Notes: a model not told the origin generated them from the letters alone. Counted from the first letter of the stretch, positions 18,117 through 27,113 are shown. The stretch is 64,000 nucleotides of DNA from Haloquadratum walsbyi J07HQW2 (GCF_000415985.1 NZ_KE356561.1:1733487-1797486); one strand, 5' to 3'. Program-made: numbers and translations.

Positions 18117-18548
18117 GATAGTCGGGTTGGGGTTACACTCTATGGTATTGGTGTTGACATAAAAACACGATGTGCGCACTGGAGGGGTTCAAAAGATATC
18201 ATTGCACTACGATTTGGATGTTATGAGGTCTTTTCACCATGCTATTGGTGTCATCTCGCAGTCGTTGCTTATGTGCAGACGGCGCAATCATGCCCAGTAG
18301 ACTCACCTGATACTGAAGATAGCTCTGTCCATACATATAGCACTGAGTGTCAGCCAACAGGTGAACAGAAGATACAATCACAGGTTGACCCTTGGCCGGC
18401 AGAGCGACTCAACGACCCGGCGGTATTGTGTGGTGTTTATCGGACAACATTATCTGCACGGACATATCTTGATACATATGAGTGAGTGTTTAATTCTCAG
18501 TACTCAGGATTGCTCCGTATTTATCGAGAAGTGGATATCAGTGTCATG
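18117..18548 (+). pseudogene. Decayed CHY-type zinc-finger protein gene
   Basis: A frame without a start codon reads SRVGVTLYGIGVDIKTRCAH, then DIIALRFGCYEVFSPCYWCH, then after a run of unrelated-looking residues WPAERLNDPAVLCG and TLSARTYL, stops at TGA 18483-18485, and continues in the same frame as FNSQYSGLLRIYREVD. Intact haloarchaeal CHY zinc-finger proteins have the same order of blocks with CGAC, CPxCGAxFNPGC and HxHxYF-like ends. Here the start, several zinc cysteines (CGVY for CGxC; the last CxxC is gone) and the C-terminal ligands are lost and about 35 residues are inserted. It is therefore non-functional or heavily remodelled. Confidence 0.6.
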
Positions 18549-18575
18549 AGTCATACGGTAGATTACTATGCTCTC

Positions 18576-19700
18576 TCACAGTGTAAAGGATACCACAGCA
18601 GTGTATGTGACTGCGGCAACAGTCAGTGCACTCAGCGTTGTTATGATGGTCCTAAGAGAACGATCGCTGGTGAGGGTAGTCAGAACATATTGGTGGTCAA
18701 TGGTTTTCAACGACGCATGTATGCCCCTATTAGACAGCCTTGTTGTAATATTCAATCCACTCCATCCACTCCATGCGCCGATACTGAGAGCCAATGGGAC
18801 GATAGTGAAGCCGAGTCGATGTGCATCAACCATCGTTGGTGGTGGAAAAGAGAATACCGCAAGTGCATAGCCTGCTGCAATTATCGCTCGTCGATCAATA
18901 TATGTACGGACTGACCGGTGTGTCACTCGGGCAAACGCACCAACGCCAAGCCAAATAATCATAATTTCAATAAGAAGTACACCGAGAAGATTGAGCGTTG
19001 GGTTAGATGCGAACGTGAAACGCGTGAATTCAATTTGCCATCCAATGAGTGATGTAATCGGAGCAAACAGTGGTGGAGGTGCAGCCATGAATATGTCTCC
19101 AAATGGATGTGTTGTTGTCCCAATCGCGGTTGCGACTCCAATCTGGCTCGTTGTTAATGCCGTTTGTTGAAAAGCGATTATTCCGAGAAATCCAGTAATG
19201 ATCATAAATATACCAGCAACGGCGCCTGCACTCATGTCAGTCGTCATATAGAATCCAATAATTATGCTCCCTCCAACTGCGCTAGCTACCAGCAACGATC
19301 GTTCCCTGTATAATAATAGTATATATTGGATAAATGTGATATTGACGTCATCGATATTACTTATGCATGCTTGGGTATCAGAGCGAGAGCGCGTGATGTA
19401 ACAGATGAAATTGGCCCCGCCCCATGCAATCAATGCTGCACTAATACCGACCGGTAATGAGTGAGTGACGGTCCGATGAACACCATTTGCGACTTCCCAG
19501 AATGCATCCCACCCGACTGGTACGCCTGAAGCGACAGCAAAACAATATGTTATGATAGCATATCCAATATCAAGATCAGGAAGAAACGCCGCGGTCGCCG
19601 CAAGAAATCCAACTGATCGGATCTGCGCGTTTGTAGCTCCCACTTGAGATGAGAGACTGACGGCAAGCACAAATGCGAGGAACTCATGACCCACAAACAT
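18576..19700 (-). CDS. Membrane-bound metal-dependent hydrolase (YdjM/DUF457-like)
   Basis: An integral membrane protein of 374 residues when started at MFVGHEFLAFVLAVSL. It shows the family's conserved polar residues in membrane context: MFVGHE at the start, FLPDLDIGYAI (about 43-53), NGVHRTVTHSLPVG (about 74-87) and GTTTHPFGDIFMA (about 206-218), the likely metal-binding His/Asp set of the YdjM/DUF457 group. Eight or more helices are apparent. Bacterial relatives are linked to phospholipase-like or LexA-regulated membrane functions but the reaction is not established. An upstream in-frame ATG at 19781 would add 27 non-conserved residues. Confidence 0.75.
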   Translation of the reverse strand: MFVGHEFLAFVLAVSLSSQVGATNAQIRSVGFLAATAAFLPDLDIGYAIITYCFAVASGVPVGWDAFWEVANGVHRTVTHSLPVGISAALIAWGGANFICYITRSRSDTQACISNIDDVNITFIQYILLLYRERSLLVASAVGGSIIIGFYMTTDMSAGAVAGIFMIITGFLGIIAFQQTALTTSQIGVATAIGTTTHPFGDIFMAAPPPLFAPITSLIGWQIEFTRFTFASNPTLNLLGVLLIEIMIIWLGVGAFARVTHRSVRTYIDRRAIIAAGYALAVFSFPPPTMVDAHRLGFTIVPLALSIGAWSGWSGLNITTRLSNRGIHASLKTIDHQYVLTTLTSDRSLRTIITTLSALTVAAVTYTAVVSFTL

Positions 19701-19910
19701 TGATCGACTAGCGCGAGATGTGCCTGCGGTGAAAATATGTCTTCTTATTTTTCCTAGAGATGATATACACCGCGAAAGCACAGAATAGATCTCAGAGTCG
19801 CGACTAAGCGTTATGCACCGGGCTCATATGCTGCATTTTCGAACGTATGTGTAGCTATTATTTGATTATGAGCGGCTGATGTTTTTGCATATCGGGCTCA
19901 AACTAAGGGT

Positions 19911-20312
19911 ATGCATGGAACTGGCATAGATCATATAAAACACTACATTCCAATAGACGGACAAGCCGATGCAATCGAGTTTTATTCCGATACACTTGGA
20001 TTTAGCATCGAAGGTATGACTGCATATGAATCGGGTGAGAAACCGTTTTTTTCAATTCGAATCAGTTCCGGATCGGTATTACATCTTGAGCCTGACCCAA
20101 AATTCATTAAACCAGATCGGACAGCTGCTGACCACATCGCAATTCGTGTTGCAGAGTCGATGGAAGTCATTGAAACAACGCTGATAGACGGAGATATTGA
20201 AATTGATCGACGGTTGACTCCACGAGGAGCAACTGGGATTGCACCTGCAGTCTATGTAACTGATCCGTTCGGATATCGGGTTGAGATTAAATCTGAGCAA
20301 CAATCGGATTAA
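19911..20312 (+). CDS. VOC (glyoxalase/bleomycin-resistance fold) protein
   Basis: A 133-residue single VOC-fold protein built of two beta-alpha-beta-beta-beta units: GIDHIKHYIPIDGQADAIEFYSDTLGFS, then SVLHLEPDP, DHIAIRVAES and TDPFGYRVEIKSE. His8 and the Glu in the last strand are in positions used for metal binding, with His in DHIAIRV as the third. Proteins like this include glyoxalase I, dioxygenases and antibiotic-binding proteins; the substrate is not predictable. It stands alone. Confidence 0.8.
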   Translation: MHGTGIDHIKHYIPIDGQADAIEFYSDTLGFSIEGMTAYESGEKPFFSIRISSGSVLHLEPDPKFIKPDRTAADHIAIRVAESMEVIETTLIDGDIEIDRRLTPRGATGIAPAVYVTDPFGYRVEIKSEQQSD

Positions 20313-20409
20313 ATGATACTTGCTTTTGTAAATGCATTGATATATACTCATAAACCTGCGTCCGCATCGAACTATTTTTTACTTCGTTCATCCGTCCTGT
20401 AATTATCCA

Positions 20410-21726
20410 ATGCCCTCCGAACGCTCACACTCGCCTTTGTCAGGATTGATTTCATACATACGTCTTATTTCTGGACGTCGTGGTGGGATCGCAGTCATAA
20501 TAGCGGGGATCAGTATTTTCATACTCTCAGTTGTTCTTGCTGCTGCAGTGGCTCCCAATGTTGGCGTTGCAGCGGATGATCGCCGCGTGACAATTGTCGG
20601 GTCACAGGGAGGTGGTCCGGGACTTCACGATGGTGGATCAGTATATCAGCTTACTGGACAATCAATTGCCTGGCAACTCGCTGATGCTGATAGTTACTTT
20701 GATGTCACAAAATTGTCTGATGGTACCATTCTCGCAGGATATATGAACGGCGAGACAACTCAGTGTGGACCGTATGATGAGCCATGTGCACGCACAGGCT
20801 TTCGAGTCATCAATTCAGCAGGTATGAATGTAGATGAGACACCGACTGTCACTGATGAGTATTCATTTCCGGTCCGGACTCGCGTAAACAGTGAAGTACA
20901 CGATGTCGAACAACTTGGACCTAAGAAATATATCTTTACAGACATGGATGCTGAGCGAGTCGCTATTGTCGACAATGGAAGAGTAACATGGGAATGGTAT
21001 GCAAACACAACATATGATGAGCCATCAGATCCGACGCAGACAGATTGGTTACATATTAACGATATTGATGTCATCGATTCAGATCGGTTTCTAGTTTCTG
21101 TCAGGAACGCGCATCAACTCGTTATTATTGAGCGCGGTCAAGGCGTCGTTGAGGTAATCAACAAAGACCAATCCGGAAATGGAAAGGGCGACCCATCGAT
21201 ACTCCGTCAACAACATAATCCACAATGGCTAGGGAATGGAACCGTCCTTGTCGCTGACAGTCATAATGATCGGATTGTTGAACTCCATCGTGGAGCTGAT
21301 AATCACTGGGAGGTAACATGGTCAATTACTGCGGCTGAGGGCGTTCCGTTTAGTTGGCCACGAGATGCAGACCGACTATCGAACGGCAATACATTGATCA
21401 CTGATTCATTGAACAAGCGGATTGTGGAGATTAATAGCAGCGGTGCTGCTGTCTGGAGCTATCAAACACAAAAAGTTCCATATGAGGCTGATCGGCTACC
21501 AGGTGGTGAGCGCGTCGGTGGGGTTGCATACACTGATATCGATACTATTGAGACCACAGCAAATACAACAACAGGTCAGAATATCCCGATTTTATCATTA
21601 CTACTTACTGGCGTTCAGACTGGTATCCAAACCCCATTCTGGTTTACTGAGATTCATGTTGCAACAGGAGTGATGGCGGTCATAAGTGTCATATTCGGTA
21701 GTGGCTTGATAATAAAAAATCGATGA
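20410..21726 (+). CDS. Arylsulfotransferase (ASST)-like membrane-anchored beta-propeller protein
   Basis: A 438-residue protein with an N-terminal signal/anchor helix (about 26-50, IAVIIAGISIFILSVVLAAAVAP) and a C-terminal helix (about 410-435), between them an extracytoplasmic propeller. ASST-type repeats are visible: DVTKLSDGTILAGYMN, WLHINDIDVIDSDRFLVSVR, QQHNPQWLGNGTVLVADSHNDRIVEL and WPRDADRLSNGNTLITDSLNKRIVEI. The His in DWLHINDID and QQHNPQW correspond to conserved ASST positions. Classical ASST moves sulfate between phenols; for the archaeal proteins the substrate is unknown, so transferase activity is an inference. Confidence 0.8.
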   Translation: MPSERSHSPLSGLISYIRLISGRRGGIAVIIAGISIFILSVVLAAAVAPNVGVAADDRRVTIVGSQGGGPGLHDGGSVYQLTGQSIAWQLADADSYFDVTKLSDGTILAGYMNGETTQCGPYDEPCARTGFRVINSAGMNVDETPTVTDEYSFPVRTRVNSEVHDVEQLGPKKYIFTDMDAERVAIVDNGRVTWEWYANTTYDEPSDPTQTDWLHINDIDVIDSDRFLVSVRNAHQLVIIERGQGVVEVINKDQSGNGKGDPSILRQQHNPQWLGNGTVLVADSHNDRIVELHRGADNHWEVTWSITAAEGVPFSWPRDADRLSNGNTLITDSLNKRIVEINSSGAAVWSYQTQKVPYEADRLPGGERVGGVAYTDIDTIETTANTTTGQNIPILSLLLTGVQTGIQTPFWFTEIHVATGVMAVISVIFGSGLIIKNR

Positions 21727-21840
21727 TTATATCAATCTTAAACAGATCTGAGGAGAATTCTAAATATCACCGATAATAAGTATTGATTCTAATTCCAAGC
21801 TCGAATCAAAATTCTTGAGTCTTCATAACTGAATACTCCC

Positions 21841-22401
21841 ATGGCAACTGAGGATTCTCCATCAGATGATTTAGCATGGCAGACAGATAACAGCGATATT
21901 GAATATAGCTGCCCGGGATTTGATGTTCGTCGAGATGATGTTGTGCTTCCTGATGGAACATCTACAGATTTCCATTCTGTTGAAGAACCACCAGCAGTGA
22001 TTATTCTCCCATTTACTCCTACTGATGATATTGTGTTCATTAAGGAATGGCGGCAGGCTGTTGGACGAGTGAATCAAGGACTTCCGGCAGGGACAGTTGA
22101 AGACGGAGATACAGCATTATTAGATGCCGCTAAACGTGAGCTGATCGAGGAGACCGGATATGAAGCTGGGTCGATGAAAAAGTTATTTCAGACCGAACCA
22201 GCGAATGGACTTCTTGACACTGTTCATCATTATTTTGTTGCATATGATTGTGAGCAAACAGCAAGTCAACAGCTTGATTATAATGAGAGTATTTATGTCA
22301 ATGTTACTGCATACGAAGCGTTCCGGGCTGCTGTTCGCCAGGGAGAGATTCAAGACGGTCGTGCTGTCACAGCGGTTGCTCAGTATGAACTTAAATCCTG
22401 A
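21841..22401 (+). CDS. Nudix hydrolase, ADP-ribose pyrophosphatase-like
   Basis: A 186-residue Nudix protein. The Nudix box is present as GTVEDGDTALLDAAKRELIEETGY (about 88-111), matching Gx5Ex7REUxEExGU, with an upstream PPAVIILPFTPTDDIVFIKEWRQAVGR typical of ADP-ribose pyrophosphatases. It probably hydrolyses ADP-ribose or another nucleoside diphosphate-X in the cytoplasm. It is monocistronic and followed by the palindrome-rich non-coding island. Confidence 0.87.
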   Translation: MATEDSPSDDLAWQTDNSDIEYSCPGFDVRRDDVVLPDGTSTDFHSVEEPPAVIILPFTPTDDIVFIKEWRQAVGRVNQGLPAGTVEDGDTALLDAAKRELIEETGYEAGSMKKLFQTEPANGLLDTVHHYFVAYDCEQTASQQLDYNESIYVNVTAYEAFRAAVRQGEIQDGRAVTAVAQYELKS

Positions 22402-22537
22402 TACATGTAGCCACTGAATGACGATGTTCTACAGTATTTGTTAATAGAGAAGAGATATTTTAGAGTTTTTCCATTTGATTCTGAGTGTGCAGCATATTGC
22501 CATACTTGGGTTAGTGCCAGGCGGTACAAGATGACTG

Positions 22538-22558
22538 CCTCGGGGGCTGCCCCCGAGG
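22538..22558. repeat. Perfect 9-bp stem, 3-base loop hairpin
   Basis: CCTCGGGGG at 22538-22546 pairs exactly with CCCCCGAGG at 22550-22558 around the loop CTG. It is much too G/C-rich for the local DNA. It could be a transposon end or act as a terminator for the Nudix gene. Confidence 0.75.
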
Positions 22559-22863
22559 GTGAAGCCGACACCCCTCCGCCTCCCCTCATCCAAACGCAAT
22601 GGATAACCGAGCAGGTCGATAAATATCGAATTGGGATGGTCTGGTTAGTGTTTTTGGCTGAGAGTCCAATCACACGGGCGGTCAGGCACCATGCACTGCA
22701 CTGTCCAACAGAGAGAGGGTAGGGATGGGACGGTCCAAATCACCGTCGTCCGAGAGACGAAGTCTCTCGTGATCACGCAAATCTTCGATTGTCGACCGAC
22801 CTCGACCTGGACCTGTGGGGACCGGACCCGCTGTGACCCGACTCTTTCGATTTCGGTGAGAGT

Positions 22864-22881
22864 GGGTTGGGTTGGGTTGGG
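22864..22881 (+). other. G-quadruplex motif, four GGG runs
   Basis: Four GGG triplets spaced by TT (runs at 22864, 22869, 22874 and 22879), identical in pattern to a telomere-like repeat. It satisfies the strict G3N1-7 quadruplex rule with very short loops, so a stable fold on the + strand is expected, favoured further by high potassium inside a salt-in halophile. No role is known. Confidence 0.7.
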
Positions 22882-22909
22882 TTTGGAAGTTCTGTCAGAG
22901 ACACACGAA

Positions 22910-22943
22910 GCCTCGGCTTGGGGCTTGAATGTGACCCCGAGGC
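22910..22943. repeat. Imperfect palindrome GCCTCGG...CCGAGGC
   Basis: Seven paired bases (22910-22916 with 22937-22943) around a 20-base interior that itself contains GGGG and CCCC blocks able to pair alternatively. It shares the CCTCGG/CCGAGG core with the hairpin at 22538 and 57256, suggesting a common origin as ends of IS200/IS605-related elements. Confidence 0.55.
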
Positions 22944-23045
22944 AGATTCACATCAAGCAGTTGGGTACTGCTTTTTTATCAAGTGAATGTCAGCTAAGGA
23001 GCAATACCGGGGAAATGTTTTGATGCCAGCAGTATAATATATATT

Positions 23046-23861
23046 GTGACTTCATCGTCTGATCCAAGCCCAGCCGATGCCGATAGGCTGACCGACCCAT
23101 CCGGCGCTTCTGTGGCATTCGGGATACTCTGGTCTCTCATCGTTGCAGGTAGTGTTGCTATTATCGGTATTGTCACTGGCGCTGTGCTTGTTGCTGCTGC
23201 AGTTTTCAGTCTGCAGACAGCTGCAATCACAATCACACCACTATTGCAGATTATTCTCTCACTTGCACTTGCAACTGGCGTTGGCTTTGGTGGTGTGGCT
23301 CTTGCATATCTGTGGTACCGAGGGTCTGGTATCCGATATATTGGATTCCGGATTCCATCGCTTCGAGATATTGCATTTTCATTTGGTGGATATGTTGCTT
23401 CGCTGATATTATTAATCATCGCGGTCACAATCATCTCAACGATTGGTGCCGAAACGGCTCCAAATACCGCCGCCCAAGCTGGTATGGAAAATCCAGAGAT
23501 TCTCTTGTTACTTATTCCAGCTTCGTTTCTTCTTATCGCTCCTGGTGAGGAACTACTGTACCGAGGGATTGTGCAAAACCGACTTTGTGAGACGCTGCCA
23601 GTATCAATTGCGATTGTGCTTGCAAGTCTTATTTTCGCCTCAATTCATTATTTCTCACTAGCTGGTGCACCACAAGCCCGGCTTGTGAGTATCTCAGTTC
23701 TTGTTCTTCCAACGCTTGTCTTCGGGACGGTGTATGAGTTAACAGATAATCTTGTTGTCCCAGTGTTAATTCATGGCGCATACAATGCAACGCTATTTTC
23801 GCTTCTCTATGTCAGTATTAAATTCAGCAGTCGCCTCGCACAGACACCAGGAATACTGTAA
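23046..23861 (+). CDS. CPBP family intramembrane metalloprotease (first copy)
   Basis: A 271-residue polytopic membrane protein of the CAAX-protease/bacteriocin-processing group. The catalytic signature is intact: GEELLYRG (Glu168, Glu169, Arg173), FASIHYF (His201) and IHGAYNA (His243, Asn247). About eight helices are visible. The start is a GTG at 23046. Such enzymes cleave substrates within the membrane; archaeal targets are unknown. A second member lies at 27558, about 3.7 kb on, with matching layout, so the pair may stem from duplication. Confidence 0.85.
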   Translation: MTSSSDPSPADADRLTDPSGASVAFGILWSLIVAGSVAIIGIVTGAVLVAAAVFSLQTAAITITPLLQIILSLALATGVGFGGVALAYLWYRGSGIRYIGFRIPSLRDIAFSFGGYVASLILLIIAVTIISTIGAETAPNTAAQAGMENPEILLLLIPASFLLIAPGEELLYRGIVQNRLCETLPVSIAIVLASLIFASIHYFSLAGAPQARLVSISVLVLPTLVFGTVYELTDNLVVPVLIHGAYNATLFSLLYVSIKFSSRLAQTPGIL

Positions 23862-23908
23862 CAAATGGAAAATGAATAGATATAGAAGTAAGAAGTACCG
23901 TATTCATA

Positions 23909-24217
23909 ATGAATATTAATCTAACTCCGCTGCAGTTTCCCTTCGAGGCGTTCGCTGATGTGATAAGTGCTGTGAGCACAATCATACTGCTCGGATTATT
24001 CATTGCTGTAGCTGGATTTGTGTATAAGAGCGTTCGCGGTGATGGGATACAATGGCCAAGTGACACCACAGACGGAAGTGTACCTACCAGTCAAGACACT
24101 GAAGCATACTCTCGAGAAGATACTGAGATAACCGCAGAGGAAAGCATGGAAAATGGAGATACAACGGAAGGAGTCTCTCGTAGCGATGATGATGACGATG
24201 AGTGGAAGTATTACTAA
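23909..24217 (+). CDS. Single-pass membrane protein with acidic tail
   Basis: A 102-residue protein with one helix (about 16-40, FADVISAVSTIILLGLFIAVAGFVY), a basic stop VYKSVRGDG and a long acidic, presumably cytoplasmic tail ending SDDDDDEWKYY. It follows the CPBP protease gene by 47 bases on the same strand and could be its co-transcribed partner or substrate, but nothing in the sequence proves this. No family recognised. Confidence 0.55.
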   Translation: MNINLTPLQFPFEAFADVISAVSTIILLGLFIAVAGFVYKSVRGDGIQWPSDTTDGSVPTSQDTEAYSREDTEITAEESMENGDTTEGVSRSDDDDDEWKYY

Positions 24218-24421
24218 GCGTATCTAGTTTGAATGTGATCAACGGGCGTACAAGTTGCCTGTCAGCTGATGAGATATCCAATAAAAACACGCGATATGCT
24301 CGACTGCCCGATCGATAATGCCATATCGATTTTAATTTATTTTATCATGGGTCTCCTGCCGCCAGCTTTGCTTATCTCTAAAAGAAGTAAGTTTTCATCT
24401 CTCATATCATGTGGATACATC

Positions 24422-26227
24422 ATGACCGAATATTTTGAGATTCATAACCGAGATGGACCCGCTCGGTATGGTGAACTTCGTCTTACCGAGTCTATCTCAA
24501 CACCGACCTGTGCGGATGATATTATGCTCGACGCTGGGAGTCTCTGGACACGTGAGCGGTCAATCTCTGATGTTGATGTCGATACCAATTCAATCACGAT
24601 TCTCCCACATCGTGCATTTCCAGCGGGAGCAAGCGAGCGGATACAACACTCCTTTGACCTTACCGAAGCATCGGATGAGGTTGCTGATGATTTCGACATG
24701 GATGTGCCGGTCGCTGTTGTTGTCACCCCAGAGACTGCAGACAGTTATGATGCAGACGCTTACGTGCTCTCAAATGCACAGGGGTTCATTGGACATGCAT
24801 CCGAGTTCTGTGAGAGCATCATCAAGACAAGAAACTCAATCCCGACGGATACAGCATTGTACCTCACAGGGGTTGCAACACCGCGGAATGTTGCGACGCT
24901 TGCATATGCCGGCGTTGATCTTGTTGATACGAAACGTGCTCGCGCTCGTGGACTTCAAGGATTCTATCTCACGACTGATAATGAGTATTTTCTTGAGGAT
25001 CTCACTGAGCTCTCATGTTCGTGCCCTGCATGCAAGGAAGGACGAGCAAATTTCAATCGTAAAGATTGCGCTGATCACAACGCCGCTGCGCTTCAAGCAG
25101 CACTCACGACAGTTCGACAGCGCATTCGTCATGGACGCCTTCGTGATTATCTTGAAGCGCAGAGTCGTCATGACCAGTGGCTGATAGCAACACTCAGAAC
25201 ATTTGATCAGCAGTATAAATACAGTGAAAAACGGACTCCAATCGTTCGTGACACTGAATTTACGGCGGCGAGTGAAGACACACGATATCGCCCAGAAGTC
25301 CAGCGATTCGCTAATCGTGTGACGACACAGTATCAGAATCGATTCTCAAGCCCATTGGTGTTAGTGCCGTCTTCTACAGTAAAACCATACAGTGAATCAC
25401 AAAATTATTTACAGTTTCGGGATGCCATACGGTATCGTGGACACCTTGTTTCGATAAGCTCACAGGTCGGTGTCGTGCCGATGGAATTAGAATTGACTTA
25501 TCCCGCCCAGCAGTACAGTACGGTTCCCACCGGGCGATGGAGTAAGGATGAAATATCATTTGCTGCGCAAATCTTGGAACGATATTTGATGCGTAATGAA
25601 TACTCTCGTGTGATTGCACATGTGCCCGATAGGGGGTATGGTGAAATTTGTGAACGTGTTGATAGCGCCACGACGGTCTCATTTGAATATACTGTTGTTG
25701 ATAATCCAACAACAACAGAGTCACTTACGAATCTGATGTCGACACTTGAGGGTGAATCAAGATATAGTAAACGCGAGCGACAACACAATATCATCAAAGC
25801 GATGACTGATTATCAGTTCGGTAACAATGCTGGGGAAACGCTGTTTGCGGATGCTGATCTGCAAACGACGAGCCAATACCCGAAACTACGGGTTCGTGAT
25901 GCGGCTACGGTTGAAACTGGAGAGGGTCAACAGTTAGCAGCAATAGTGTCACAGTATGGCGTACTTGCATTCACACTTGCTGGCGCACGAATGTGGGATA
26001 ATTCTGATGTAGCAACAAAGCGCGTGGAAATTGATCAATTCGTGCCACATGGAAATGTACTTGCACCGGGGATTGTCGACGCCGATACAGAGATTCGAGT
26101 TGGTGATGAGGTGATTGTCGAGGGATCACAGGCGTATGGTGTTGGTCGAGCGCAGATGTTTGGCGCTGAAATGATCGAATCAACGCGTGGAGAGGGAGTG
26201 AAGATCCGCCATATGAGACAGAAGTGA
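24422..26227 (+). CDS. arcS: Archaeosine synthase ArcS
   Basis: Works on tRNA position 15: after TGT inserts preQ0, ArcS (with its partner in many archaea) attaches lysine en route to archaeosine. The 601-residue form starts MTEYFEIHNRDGPARYGEL. It has a TGT-like barrel, a zinc site CSCPACKEG...RKDCADH (about 196-222) as in TgtA2/ArcS, an ArcS-specific middle with PVVLVPSS-type and RYRGHLVSISSQVGVVPMELELTYPAQQY segments, and a C-terminal PUA domain (about 520-600, VAPGIVDADTEIRVGDEVIVEG region). An in-frame ATG at 24269 would add 51 poorly conserved, partly hydrophobic residues and is rejected. Confidence 0.9.
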   Translation: MTEYFEIHNRDGPARYGELRLTESISTPTCADDIMLDAGSLWTRERSISDVDVDTNSITILPHRAFPAGASERIQHSFDLTEASDEVADDFDMDVPVAVVVTPETADSYDADAYVLSNAQGFIGHASEFCESIIKTRNSIPTDTALYLTGVATPRNVATLAYAGVDLVDTKRARARGLQGFYLTTDNEYFLEDLTELSCSCPACKEGRANFNRKDCADHNAAALQAALTTVRQRIRHGRLRDYLEAQSRHDQWLIATLRTFDQQYKYSEKRTPIVRDTEFTAASEDTRYRPEVQRFANRVTTQYQNRFSSPLVLVPSSTVKPYSESQNYLQFRDAIRYRGHLVSISSQVGVVPMELELTYPAQQYSTVPTGRWSKDEISFAAQILERYLMRNEYSRVIAHVPDRGYGEICERVDSATTVSFEYTVVDNPTTTESLTNLMSTLEGESRYSKRERQHNIIKAMTDYQFGNNAGETLFADADLQTTSQYPKLRVRDAATVETGEGQQLAAIVSQYGVLAFTLAGARMWDNSDVATKRVEIDQFVPHGNVLAPGIVDADTEIRVGDEVIVEGSQAYGVGRAQMFGAEMIESTRGEGVKIRHMRQK

Positions 26228-26306
26228 ATGTCTTCAAACTAATTTTAGATTGCTTTATGAATAATATCTTTTGAAGACCATATTTAACTAAAATTAGAGA
26301 TATAAT

Positions 26307-27113
26307 TTGAGTGACAACGTCGGATCATGTGTGTACATATCGGTACCGGTATACCATCGCCACACGAATTATGTGTTCGTGCTTACTCGTCGCCTCCCAG
26401 CTGAGATTACTCATGGGTTACGAGATGTTGCTCCACTGTTAATCGGTATTATTCCGTTTGGACTTGTTGCTGGGGCTGCCGCAGTGGAAGCTGGGTTGCG
26501 CCCGATACAAGCGGTTGGACTCTCAGTTGTTGTTTTTGCCGGTGCCTCTCAACTTGCTGTGATTGATTTACTTGGGCAGAATGCTGCTCTCAGTATTGCT
26601 GTTATCACCGGAGTTGTGATCAATTTCCGAATCCTCATGTATTCAGCATCAATTGCACCGTCATTTCAGTCATTTCGTCCCCGTTGGAAAGCGATCACTG
26701 CATATGTCTTGACTGATCAGGCATATGCGCTCTCAATCTCGCGATATGCTGAAGAAGGACTTTCAAAAGTAGAACGACGTCGGTATTACCTCACTGTTGC
26801 GCTGACGTTGTGGATTGTCTGGCAAATTTGCACCATTGCTGGTGTTCTCATTGGTGCTCGAGTCCCTGATGCATGGGGGCTTGGGTTTGCTGTCCCACTC
26901 GTGTTTCTCTCATTACTTGTTCCTGCTGTAACCTCTCGTCCAGCAATCGCAGCAGCGGCTGTCGGTGGGACTGTCGCAACCGTCGGAACCGTATACAACT
27001 TTCCACTTAATTTAGGGCTTATCAGTGGTGGTGCTGCAGGCGTGGTTGCTGGCGTTGTTGTTGATAACTACACGGAAACAACAGAGCAATCAACTTCGGG
27101 GTCAAATCATTAA
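26307..27113 (+). CDS. azlC: AzlC family branched-chain amino-acid exporter subunit
   Basis: Large subunit of the AzlCD exporter of branched-chain amino acids or their analogues. Six or so helices, with the family's IIPFGLVAGAAAVEAGL (about 49-65), FAGASQLAVIDLLGQNA (about 78-94) and VVINFRILMYSASIAPSF (about 102-119). The N terminus is uncertain: no ATG precedes the domain; TTG at 26307 or GTG at 26331 and later GTGs are possible. The stop overlaps the ATG of azlD in TAATG, so the two are coupled. Confidence 0.87.
   Translation: MSDNVGSCVYISVPVYHRHTNYVFVLTRRLPAEITHGLRDVAPLLIGIIPFGLVAGAAAVEAGLRPIQAVGLSVVVFAGASQLAVIDLLGQNAALSIAVITGVVINFRILMYSASIAPSFQSFRPRWKAITAYVLTDQAYALSISRYAEEGLSKVERRRYYLTVALTLWIVWQICTIAGVLIGARVPDAWGLGFAVPLVFLSLLVPAVTSRPAIAAAAVGGTVATVGTVYNFPLNLGLISGGAAGVVAGVVVDNYTETTEQSTSGSNH

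Larger units (their letters stand above)
22485..22965. mobile_element. Probable non-autonomous (MITE/PATE-like) element
   Basis: A roughly 0.5-kb island that is much richer in G+C than its neighbours, carries no convincing gene on either strand, and is bracketed by two palindromes built on the same core, CCTCGGGGG/CCCCCGAGG at 22538-22558 and GCCTCGG/CCGAGGC at 22910-22943. Subterminal hairpins of this kind are the ends recognised by IS200/IS605-type transposases, and palindrome-associated non-coding elements (PATEs) of similar size have been described in Haloquadratum. The borders given are approximate. An internal (GGGTT)4 tract is also present. The open frames inside overlap each other on opposite strands and resemble no family I know. 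Confidence 0.45.

Noticed and set aside
22438..22722. 94-codon frame in the palindrome-rich island
   Set aside because: It is overlapped by another frame of similar length on the opposite strand, spans the perfect hairpin, and shows no family similarity. More likely non-coding.
24435..25184. 249-codon open frame overlapping arcS
   Set aside because: It is in another frame of a well-supported gene, and the product is basic and Met/Ser/Arg-rich, unlike the organism's proteins.
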